Below, one piece after another: positions 36,158 through 43,183 of a stretch of DNA of 64,000 bases. This DNA is from Fusibacter sp. 3D3. GTDB lineage: Bacteria; Bacillota; Clostridia; Peptostreptococcales; Acidaminobacteraceae. A program made the position numbers and the translations under genes. The notes under the pieces were generated by a model. That model saw nothing but the letters and a program-made list of their open reading frames with translations. It made no database searches and had not been told where the DNA came from. Every line of letters begins with the position of its first letter. The first letter of the stretch is position 1. Location: assembly GCF_001748365.1 (NCBI RefSeq), contig NZ_BDHH01000002.1, positions 293,023 through 357,022 of the forward strand. The letters run 5' to 3'.

Positions 36158-36763
36158 TTATTTAAACGCAGCTTTGAGAGTTGCCGTAATATCTGACATG
36201 GTATTGACAACATCCATTGGTATCTTCGCATCTGATGCAAGACCAGCCATCAAGCCATCTTTATCCCCCGCCATTACAACGATTGCATAATCTGCTTTGG
36301 CAAAACTCGGCGCAATAAATTTATCGGAAAGTTCTCCTCTTCTTGCTTCTCCACCTATATGAACCGCAATAATCGTAATTCCAGCTTCATCTGCCGCATT
36401 TACCAGTGCAGATACTCTTTCAATTTCTTGATCCGCATCAATACCTGCAGCACCTAATCCTTTTGAAGAGCCGCCAACTGCCAAAATAAGCGTTTTAATA
36501 TCTGTTAAATCCGCTTCTGTAGCAGTCATCTTCATTGTCACTTCTATCTCATTTTTAGTAAGCATTGTCTTTACCATTTCAACATCTGCGGATTGTCCAA
36601 CCGAAGTTAACAATACCGGTCGTTCTGCAATGGGTTCTTTTAACCCCTCAATCGTTGCGACTTCAGCAACTGCCTCTGGTTTATTTGATGTATCATTCCC
36701 ACATGCCATTATGAGCATTCCCAATAACATGATTACTAAAAACACTGAAATTTTCTTTTTCAT
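36158..36763 (-). CDS. Lipoprotein, DUF6305-like
   Basis: A 201-residue exported lipoprotein: signal MKKKISVFLVIMLLGMLIMAC with the lipidation Cys at 21. The mature part begins with a linker, then RPVLLTSVGQSADVEMVKTML, followed by alternating strands and helices (LILAVGGSSKGLGAAGID, GITIIAVHIGG, DYAIVVMAGDKDG) that look like a small Rossmann-type fold. I recall this as DUF6305, of unknown function. Transcribed just before the DctM-like permease, it could act as the binding component of that transporter. It starts a new unit after the response-regulator terminator. Confidence 0.7.
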   Translation of the reverse strand: MKKKISVFLVIMLLGMLIMACGNDTSNKPEAVAEVATIEGLKEPIAERPVLLTSVGQSADVEMVKTMLTKNEIEVTMKMTATEADLTDIKTLILAVGGSSKGLGAAGIDADQEIERVSALVNAADEAGITIIAVHIGGEARRGELSDKFIAPSFAKADYAIVVMAGDKDGLMAGLASDAKIPMDVVNTMSDITATLKAAFK

Positions 36764-36797
36764 ATCTTCTCTCCCCTATCTTAAAATTACTAGATTT

Positions 36798-36840
36798 ACC
36801 TCTTATGGATCGTTAAGAGGTTCACACATTGTTTAAACAA
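36798..36840 (-). promoter_or_regulatory. Inverted repeats upstream of the lipoprotein gene
   Basis: Two palindromes lie 34-77 bases before the ATG: ACCTCTTA-n8-TAAGAGGT (36798-36821) and the perfect 12-mer TTGTTTAAACAA (36829-36840). They are candidate operators, for example for the response regulator encoded next door. No confident -35/-10 pair was found. Confidence 0.4.
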
Positions 36841-36945
36841 ATGTAACATATTGGCCTTAATCTTTCTATTTTTTCTCTTATTTATCTTATTTATCTCAGA
36901 GCTGTCCGAACAGGCCACTTTACACCGGGCGAAGACTCATGATCC

Positions 36946-36978
36946 AAAAAAAAATCGCCACATCAAGTCGATGCAGCG
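36946..36978 (-). terminator. Intrinsic terminator of the pgs operon
   Basis: A 9-bp stem CGCCACATC/GATGCAGCG with two G-U pairs, followed by nine T on the minus strand. It separates the synthesis and regulator genes from the lipoprotein-permease unit. Confidence 0.85.
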
Positions 36979-36997
36979 TTATTGAAGTGCTTTGGTC

Positions 36998-37633
36998 CTA
37001 TTGAATAAGTTTATACGTTTGTTTTGGCCTTCCCACTTTGCCGTAAGTACTTTTAACTTCAACAATATTCTCCGCCGAGAGATATTGCAAATATCGGTAC
37101 GTGGTTTGATAGGCGAGTCCAGAGATCTCCGAAATTTCTTCAACAGCAATGAAATCATCGATTTGAACCAGTGCATCTAAAATCAATTCAAGCGTTGCCA
37201 TGCCAATGCCTTTTGCAGGCACGAGCTCTACTTTGGGTTTTGTATTTGTCGTCTCACGCGTCTGTATCAATTTAATATGCAGTTTAATGCGAGATATGAT
37301 ATCGGGTGTTCTGATGGGCTTCATCGCAAAATCCGTTGCACCAACCTCTAAAAATCGATCTGCGAGTTCTTGACTTTCGTCAATAGTGAATACGATTATT
37401 GGAATATGAGCATCCAATGTCCTGATCATGCGCACGCCTTCAAAACCATTAATTCTTGGCATATGATAGTCCATTAATATCAAATCAGGCTTAAACTCTT
37501 TATAACATTCCAAACCCACCGCAACATTTTCAGCTGTAATTGCAACCCATCCTTGGCTTTCTATAACGGCCTTCAAAGCAAATCTTATGGCTTCATCATC
37601 ATCAATCGACAATATTGTCAAAATCTTGTCCAT
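36998..37633 (-). CDS. Response regulator with winged-helix-type output
   Basis: A 211-residue regulator. The receiver domain (1-120) has the acidic pocket DDD at 11-13, phospho-acceptor D55 in LILMDYHMPR, the threonine position in VFTID and K at MKPI. The C-terminal part (about 145-211) is a small helix-turn-helix domain (ISGLAYQTTYRYLQYLSAENIV) followed by GKVGRPKQTYKL, as in CitB/DcuR-like regulators of dicarboxylate systems. The gene overlaps the kinase gene by 32 bases. It probably controls this island, perhaps through the palindromes upstream of the lipoprotein gene. Confidence 0.88.
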   Translation of the reverse strand: MDKILTILSIDDDEAIRFALKAVIESQGWVAITAENVAVGLECYKEFKPDLILMDYHMPRINGFEGVRMIRTLDAHIPIIVFTIDESQELADRFLEVGATDFAMKPIRTPDIISRIKLHIKLIQTRETTNTKPKVELVPAKGIGMATLELILDALVQIDDFIAVEEISEISGLAYQTTYRYLQYLSAENIVEVKSTYGKVGRPKQTYKLIQ

Positions 37634-39023
37634 TTGCTACCCCCCATTCCTTTAGCACCACTTTAATCGTCGTGCCCACATCTAAAGTGCTTTCAATCTC
37701 AATCCACCCCTCATAGGCATCTACAACACTTTTCACAAAACTCAGACCTAGCCCATGAGAATGCTTCGTGGAATAGCCTACCTCCCATATTTTATCACAA
37801 TTTTTCATATCGATGCCACACCCATTGTCTGAGACTTCAAATCCCAAATAGGCACTTTCTTCAACAAAGAAGCGAGAAACAGTGATTTGTATATTGGGCA
37901 TCCTTTGTTTTGAAGCTTCATAGGCATTTTCAAGCAAATTGATGAGCACCCTGATCATCCGCGTTTTGCTCAAAATAAGCATATGCTTTGGATAATCATT
38001 ATGAACCATGACAAAGGGCGCATATTCCGCAATGGAAATTTGCGCTAAAACAGCATGAAGCAGTTCGTCAGTCGTTATAAAAGACTTATAATCTTCATAC
38101 AAAATTTCAGAAATCATCCCACTCATTCTATTTATTGCAAGTTCAACATTCTCTAAGTAGTTGACATCCTTGCTACGACCATCCATCTCGCAATTCAATC
38201 TGACCACGCCCACGAGTGCCTGTGCCGATGTCAACGGCGATTTCAAATCATGGACCAAACTGTTCATCTCTAAAAAAGTTCTATTTTTAAGTGCCGTAAA
38301 CTTTGCTTCAATTTCCATTTTCCGGTTGGCTTCTTTTAGAGCATTCATTGATCTCAAGTTATTCTCGTCCCGAATGAGCAAAAATAGAAGCGCCCCTAGA
38401 AAGAGCAGCAACAGCATAAAAACGAGGGCCATTATATCCACTGTTTTATCAGCGTTTAAAAAGTGAGCAACAAGTTTTACTTCGTTGGAAGTTTCACCTC
38501 TACCTATGGGCAATCCCTCCATGCTAGGCATAATATCCACAAATTGAAATGCAGTTAAAAAAACCATAATCAAGGCGGACTTCTTCCACCCGCTCACACG
38601 ATTGTAATCGTTCTTTCCCAAAAGCATCAAAAGTATGATCAAGACAAAAGCAGGCATGCCAAAGTAGTACTTGATGTGATGGATATAGCCAATAATAAAA
38701 TAGACGGGTGGAATGATGAGACATACCAATGCCGACTTAAATAATTTTTCAAATGGAAAATTGTCGCTAATTTCGATGGACTCGGCAATAAAAAATGCGC
38801 CTAGGTAATGTGGAAAAGCACGCAGAGAATTGAGTGCAATCAGTTCCAGCCCTGCAACCAATAAAATGATCACATCTTCATTTCGAATAGCAAGACTTAG
38901 TTTTTCAGGTATTTTAAAGGTATCCACTGTAATCACACTGGGAATAACAATGCCCAATATCACCATAATTAGCCCATACCAAAATTTAGCGCGGTTAAAA
39001 TTCTTGATATGAATACTGCTCAT
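37602..39023 (-). CDS. Membrane sensor histidine kinase
   Basis: A 473-residue kinase with six or seven N-terminal membrane helices (to about residue 217) and no large extracytoplasmic domain. A coiled coil leads to the phospho-acceptor H258 in LVHDLKSPLT. The ATPase domain shows the N box (LINLLENAYEAS), G1 DNGCGID and G2 HGLGLSFVK. The ATG at 39023 shares its A with the TGA of the preceding gene; a GTG one codon earlier is the alternative. Sensing through membrane helices suggests an envelope or transport-linked signal. It is cotranscribed with polymer synthesis genes, an unusual arrangement. Confidence 0.9.
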   Translation of the reverse strand: MSSIHIKNFNRAKFWYGLIMVILGIVIPSVITVDTFKIPEKLSLAIRNEDVIILLVAGLELIALNSLRAFPHYLGAFFIAESIEISDNFPFEKLFKSALVCLIIPPVYFIIGYIHHIKYYFGMPAFVLIILLMLLGKNDYNRVSGWKKSALIMVFLTAFQFVDIMPSMEGLPIGRGETSNEVKLVAHFLNADKTVDIMALVFMLLLLFLGALLFLLIRDENNLRSMNALKEANRKMEIEAKFTALKNRTFLEMNSLVHDLKSPLTSAQALVGVVRLNCEMDGRSKDVNYLENVELAINRMSGMISEILYEDYKSFITTDELLHAVLAQISIAEYAPFVMVHNDYPKHMLILSKTRMIRVLINLLENAYEASKQRMPNIQITVSRFFVEESAYLGFEVSDNGCGIDMKNCDKIWEVGYSTKHSHGLGLSFVKSVVDAYEGWIEIESTLDVGTTIKVVLKEWGVANGQDFDNIVD

Positions 39024-40078
39024 CACATGCCCCGCTTCCTATAAAAAAGCCCTAATAAGCCAACACTTAGAATAAACACGATACCAATCAACCCCTTAGG
39101 ATAGGCGATCTTGTGATATATGCCCCCGACACCTATTGCTGTTTGTGTCATAGGGTCAAACGGCATGCCGTAATCTAAAGTGATCTTTTCAATATTCAGT
39201 AAATTGATCACATCGACTTGTTTCGCAAGATAATGCTGTATGACCCCACTTTTTTCATCAACAATGCCTAAATAGCGCTTCCCATCCAAAAGGCCTTGTC
39301 CTAGCGTGATGGATTCCTCAGAAACACCCCCACTGGTTATATTGCCCCCAGCTGCGATAAAGCATGCTATATCCCCATAAGTCTTCAATCTCAATTGAAC
39401 ATTACGTTCCAAATCAGATTCCCTTAAAAGACTGAGACCTGCCTCTGCCAGCCTTTTTTCAATTTCAAGGCGTTTATCAGGGTCAATATTGACGCCCACA
39501 TCGAAGTCTCCACCGATTGAGACCATGGCACTATCTGTGCGGATCAGCCCCTCTTGATATAAACGATGCATCATCTCTGGAAATGTTAATGCGTAGTGAT
39601 TAGCGCCATAGGTAGATGCCCCAATGCTGGTTATAGGAATCATTTCAAGTCCCATCTCATCCGCTGCACAAATAACAGCTATATTGAGCGCAGGAAAGGA
39701 ACCTGAGAAGCCTAGGCCCACACGATCTCCTCTTTTAAGGTCTGCTTCATGAAACATTTTTATCATGAGGGCAGCCATATTGGGGTTTGCTGTGGTCCGT
39801 TTTGCTTTCACTTCCCCTAAGGTGGTCGTGATAAGATTAAAGGGTTCCCCGATCATCCCAGTCTCAAAGTAATCTTCGTCTGATAGGGGAATTCCTAGGT
39901 CATATTTATAGCGTTTAACTGCTGCCATGCATTTTTCCATTTGCTCAGCAGCATTAACTTGTTGAGTATAATAGGCATTTTTTTCAACTTTGCTGCATTG
40001 AGCAATTAAAACCAAAGATAAAATAAGAAAAATCAAGATTGCGCCTAATCGTATCTCCTCTTTTTTACTTATATTCAT
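39023..40078 (-). CDS. Poly-gamma-glutamate system protein
   Basis: A 351-residue protein that I recognise as the poly-gamma-glutamate system family found beside PgsB and PgsC. It has a membrane helix at each end (about 12-27 and 328-345) with a long external segment between, containing GDRVGLGFSGSFPALNIAV, SIGASTYGAN and AAGGNITSGG. The molecular role is unknown. It seems to take the place of PgsA/CapA, which is absent. It starts 46 bases after pgsC and overlaps the kinase gene by one base, so synthesis and sensing are coupled in one transcript. Confidence 0.8.
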   Translation of the reverse strand: MNISKKEEIRLGAILIFLILSLVLIAQCSKVEKNAYYTQQVNAAEQMEKCMAAVKRYKYDLGIPLSDEDYFETGMIGEPFNLITTTLGEVKAKRTTANPNMAALMIKMFHEADLKRGDRVGLGFSGSFPALNIAVICAADEMGLEMIPITSIGASTYGANHYALTFPEMMHRLYQEGLIRTDSAMVSIGGDFDVGVNIDPDKRLEIEKRLAEAGLSLLRESDLERNVQLRLKTYGDIACFIAAGGNITSGGVSEESITLGQGLLDGKRYLGIVDEKSGVIQHYLAKQVDVINLLNIEKITLDYGMPFDPMTQTAIGVGGIYHKIAYPKGLIGIVFILSVGLLGLFYRKRGM

Positions 40079-40124
40079 ATAAATTTCATCTCCTTATAAA
40101 TTGAAAGCACGGTATAACACATTT

Positions 40125-40559
40125 CTAAAACGAAATGACCGGCACACCAAGCCACATAATCACAAGTAGATTCAGAATAACGACAACACCCAGTGCTAAT
40201 GTTGACTTTAAAATACCTTGCCTCTCCCACTCTAAAGCGATAATACCTGGAACTATCTTGCCAATGATCCCTGGCGTATGCACTAAAATACCGCTTTGAA
40301 GGATGATGCTGTTTATGACAAAAGCAAGTAAAATCATAACAGCAAACCGTCTTCTTCCATAGAGAATCATAAAACTAGATAATAGCTTCGCGATGCCCCA
40401 AGTTAGGAAAACCACACCAAACGTATATAATATCCTATAAGGCGAATGAAAATTAAGTGCAAAATACCCCGCTACGATAAGACCTGATGGGGATATACCC
40501 GTTAATTCATAAAACAAGAGACTGATGACGATCCCTAGGATCATGATGTCGTTATCCAA
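40125..40559 (-). CDS. pgsC: Poly-gamma-glutamate biosynthesis protein PgsC (CapC)
   Basis: A 144-residue membrane protein with four or five helices. It resembles Bacillus PgsC across its length, including the ELTGISPSGLIVAGYFAL start and KLLSSFMILYGRRRFAVMIL centre. With PgsB it forms the gamma-glutamate polymerase and export complex. The frame is open further upstream, but a TTG at 40559, 8 bases after GGAGGG, gives the N-terminus expected by homology; it overlaps the pgsB stop by a few bases, so the two are translationally coupled. Confidence 0.9.
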   Translation of the reverse strand: MDNDIMILGIVISLLFYELTGISPSGLIVAGYFALNFHSPYRILYTFGVVFLTWGIAKLLSSFMILYGRRRFAVMILLAFVINSIILQSGILVHTPGIIGKIVPGIIALEWERQGILKSTLALGVVVILNLLVIMWLGVPVISF

Positions 40560-41676
40560 TTTCACGGCCCTCCATTTCAATTTTCCGCATCAGTTGAACC
40601 CCCTCATGCGCTATATTGCCCACTGCAAATACAAAAAAGTGCGCATCAATCGTTTTAAAGTCAATTGTACTTGAGGCGTTAAAAACTTTTACATCCATTC
40701 CCTTTTTTTCAAGAGTTCTCCTAGCCATGGCCTTCATAGACCCGATGAGCCACACTTCACTGGGTTTTAATTGTATGGCAAGTTCTATCATTTGCTGCGT
40801 CCTTGACAATCGATCCGCTCGACTATTGATCAAAAGAATACACTTTCTATGCTTCAGCAACGCGCTTTTCGTGAGCTTATCGTAAACGGCCATTGTGGAA
40901 TCAGGATCATTAATTGAAAAACCATTTACGAAAACACCACCACTTTCAAGAAGAAATAGACTGAGTGCATATGGATCTTTCTTGTAATGCTGCATCCCTT
41001 CCATAGCAACTTCTTTAGCAACACCTACATGTTCACAAACAGAAAGCGCCAAAACCATGTTTTCCCTAAAGTGTTCATGCTCAAATTCATTTTGTAGATT
41101 TGCTAAAATGACCTCTGTATGACGTTTTTTGGCATTCTGCTTGAGTTGGTCGTAAAAATTAACATCTGAAGTAAATAAGACGCCGTGCTCTGGAATTGTG
41201 CTGGATAGCGCATCACAGATTTCAGGCAATGTTTTTCCCATTTCTTCCATATGATCATGTCTCACATTTGTGATGACGCCGATGTCACTCCTGACCATTC
41301 GATCTTGTGAAATACACTGCAACTCTGGTGAGATCGCCATACACTCACACACTAAAATATCGGCTTTTTCTCTTTGAGCCTTTTTTAAAACCCAGAGCTG
41401 CTCCTTAATGTTAGGTTTTCCATTTCTTTTGATACGCCTTTCAACATTGTCTGTCCCAATCGTCAAAGGGACAGTCCCTGTGGTTTTACAGAATACGCGA
41501 TAGCCCCCTTGCCGTAGACCTGCATCTATAAGTCTAGTGACTGTGGATTTGCCACGTGTTCCGTTAATATAAATAACGTGCTTGAACTGCTTCCGCCTGT
41601 TAATTGCCAATTTGTTTTCTATTATAAATCCAATTATTGTAAGGGCGAAGAGAAAGATGATCCATTTTTCCAACAT
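40552..41676 (-). CDS. pgsB: Poly-gamma-glutamate synthase PgsB (CapB)
   Basis: A 374-residue Mur-ligase-like amide ligase that activates the gamma-carboxyl of the growing glutamate chain with ATP. It has one N-terminal membrane helix (about 4-19), the P-loop GTRGKST at 39-45, then the VITNVRHDHMEEMG block typical of PgsB and CapB. Bacillus PgsB is 393 residues, so this is nearly full size. It is the first gene of the synthesis operon, after the spoVG terminator. I could not see a convincing promoter. Folate or Mur ligase identity is excluded by the membrane anchor and PgsC neighbour. Confidence 0.93.
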   Translation of the reverse strand: MLEKWIIFLFALTIIGFIIENKLAINRRKQFKHVIYINGTRGKSTVTRLIDAGLRQGGYRVFCKTTGTVPLTIGTDNVERRIKRNGKPNIKEQLWVLKKAQREKADILVCECMAISPELQCISQDRMVRSDIGVITNVRHDHMEEMGKTLPEICDALSSTIPEHGVLFTSDVNFYDQLKQNAKKRHTEVILANLQNEFEHEHFRENMVLALSVCEHVGVAKEVAMEGMQHYKKDPYALSLFLLESGGVFVNGFSINDPDSTMAVYDKLTKSALLKHRKCILLINSRADRLSRTQQMIELAIQLKPSEVWLIGSMKAMARRTLEKKGMDVKVFNASSTIDFKTIDAHFFVFAVGNIAHEGVQLMRKIEMEGREIG

Positions 41677-41754
41677 AGGCTACCTCTGTTTGCTCTGCTT
41701 TTTAATACTACTATAATACACTTAAAAAGAATAGCATACATTTCGTTCCCCAAA

Positions 41755-41787
41755 AAGAAAAAAAGTCGTGTTTGAGACACGACTTTT
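41755..41787 (-). terminator. Intrinsic terminator of spoVG
   Basis: A perfect 10-bp stem AAAGTCGTGT (41762-41771) with ACACGACTTT (41778-41787), followed on the minus strand by seven or more T. It isolates spoVG from the pgs operon. Confidence 0.9.
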
Positions 41788-41797
41788 TAAGTACTGA

Positions 41798-42091
41798 TTA
41801 TTCACCTAGATAGTTAGGCTCTTCTTCATCTGTTAAAAGCTTTGCTTTTTCATACTCTGCAAATATAATATCTTGAATCATCGAGCGTGTTTCTTGATTT
41901 ATTGGATGTGCAATATCTCTATAATCGGATTCCCCAACCTTTCGACTTGGCATTGCCACAAACAACCCATTTTGTCCTTCAATTACCTTGATATCGTGTA
42001 CAACAAATGCATTATCAAAAGTCAAAGAAACGACAGCTTTCATTTTACCTTCTTCTCGTAATTTGCGAATTCTCACATCTGTAATATTCAT
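41798..42091 (-). CDS. spoVG: SpoVG family nucleic-acid-binding regulator
   Basis: A 97-residue protein starting [22 protein letters not shown], the SpoVG signature, with the central [19 protein letters not shown] block. SpoVG binds DNA and RNA site-specifically and affects capsule, cell wall and virulence genes in staphylococci and Listeria as well as sporulation in Bacillus, so it is also kept in non-sporulating species. It is transcribed alone here: a SigH-like promoter before and a terminator after. It lies next to a poly-glutamate capsule operon, so regulation of that operon by SpoVG is a testable idea. Confidence 0.96.
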   Translation of the reverse strand: MNITDVRIRKLREEGKMKAVVSLTFDNAFVVHDIKVIEGQNGLFVAMPSRKVGESDYRDIAHPINQETRSMIQDIIFAEYEKAKLLTDEEEPNYLGE

Positions 42092-42127
42092 CGATCTATT
42101 TCCCCCTAATTTTGCTGTGTAAAGGAA

Positions 42128-42156
42128 GTATTCTATACAGATTTAAAAATTCCTTC
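42128..42156 (-). promoter_or_regulatory. SigH-type promoter of spoVG
   Basis: On the minus strand GAAGGAATT (42148-42156), an 11-base spacer and ATAGAATAC (42128-42136) match the SigH consensus (AGGAWWW ... GAAT) at all but one position. The Bacillus spoVG P1 promoter is the classical SigH promoter. No comparably good SigA pair is seen. Confidence 0.65.
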
Positions 42157-42201
42157 TTTTTTTTGCGAAAATATTAATTTTTTTTAATGATTTGACTGGA
42201 T

Positions 42202-43023
42202 TCATAATTTTTCATAATTAGGGTGCACAATAATTTCGTTTTGTGCGTCAATTCCTTCAAATTTTATCAGCGATAAATAATCTTCAACTAATTTTTTTGA
42301 AGGTGAAATTGTATCCATGAGCACGCACACACCTGCCACTTTACATTCCAATTCTTCGACCAATTGAATCATGCCCTTTGCAGTGCCCCCTGCTTTCATA
42401 AAATCATCCACAATGAGTACTTTGGATTCTTTCTTAATCGCGTTTTTGGCGATATACATGGTTTGAAGACTTCCTGTAGATCCGGAAATAAAATTGATAC
42501 TGATTTTAGACCCTTCAGTTACTTTATTTTCATGCCTTGCAATCACTAAAGGGACATTGAGTCCTCGCGCAGTCATCATGGCAATGGGAATGCCTTTGGT
42601 CTCCACGGTGAGCACATAATCCACTTGATGCCCTTCGTCTGAATATCTTTCTGCAAAAATATCCCCAATGCCCTTGGTATAAGTCGGATTGTATAAAATA
42701 TCCGCCATGTATAAGTATCTTCCCGGCATAATGCGCTCTGGTTTCTTGATCTCGTCACAAATTTTTTCAATAAGTGCTGTCTTTTCTTCTTTTCCCATCA
42801 TAGGCACATACTTAGCTCCCCCAGCTGCACCTGCAAGTGTTACCACTTTACCAAGAGAAAGTTCCTCCATAATCTTTTTAACAATTACGAGATCCTCACT
42901 AATGGTCGATTTCGCCGAATTAAACATATTGGTAAAATAATTTAGCGTATATACTTTGTTCGGTGAATCACATAAAATCTTAACAATTGCACCAATTCTT
43001 TCATTTCGTTTTAATTTACTCAC
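42202..43023 (-). CDS. purR: Purine operon repressor PurR
   Basis: A 273-residue regulator: an N-terminal winged helix (KLKRNERIGAIVKIL, with SAKSTISEDL as recognition region) and a C-terminal phosphoribosyltransferase-like domain with PRPP motif VLIVDDFMKAGGT. In Bacillus PRPP releases PurR from purine operon DNA. The frame is open 30 codons further up, but the GTG at 43023 fits: it gives the usual N-terminus, has GGAG upstream, and a TTGAAG/TAAAAT promoter lies between it and the farther start. It stands upstream of spoVG as in Bacillus, lacking yabJ between them. Confidence 0.95.
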   Translation of the reverse strand: MSKLKRNERIGAIVKILCDSPNKVYTLNYFTNMFNSAKSTISEDLVIVKKIMEELSLGKVVTLAGAAGGAKYVPMMGKEEKTALIEKICDEIKKPERIMPGRYLYMADILYNPTYTKGIGDIFAERYSDEGHQVDYVLTVETKGIPIAMMTARGLNVPLVIARHENKVTEGSKISINFISGSTGSLQTMYIAKNAIKKESKVLIVDDFMKAGGTAKGMIQLVEELECKVAGVCVLMDTISPSKKLVEDYLSLIKFEGIDAQNEIIVHPNYEKL

Positions 43024-43060
43024 TTCATCACACTCCGAATATTCATAATCTATATTTCTA

Positions 43061-43089
43061 ATTTTATTCGTTTTTTTGATGGACTTCAA
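43061..43089 (-). promoter_or_regulatory. Promoter of purR
   Basis: TTGAAG (43084-43089) and TAAAAT (43061-43066) with a 17-base spacer on the minus strand. It lies inside the longer open frame and so supports the GTG start of purR. Confidence 0.65.
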
Positions 43090-43107
43090 TCCCTTTTTAT
43101 TTTTTTC

Positions 43108-43135
43108 TTTCAAGTTTTTAAAAATATGGTATAAT
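43108..43135 (+). promoter_or_regulatory. Promoter of murC
   Basis: TTTCAA (43108-43113) and TATAAT (43130-43135), spacer 16, with an extended -10 (TGGTATAAT), on the plus strand and divergent from purR. Confidence 0.6.
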
Positions 43136-43183
43136 CATAATGTCTTTTGTGTCAAAAGACGTACTAAATAATAGAGGTGAAAT

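Noticed and set aside
36903-36944. Possible short peptide reading ESSPGVKWPVRTAL on the minus strand
   Set aside because: No start codon with a ribosome site, and the frame closes immediately; probably non-coding or a relic.
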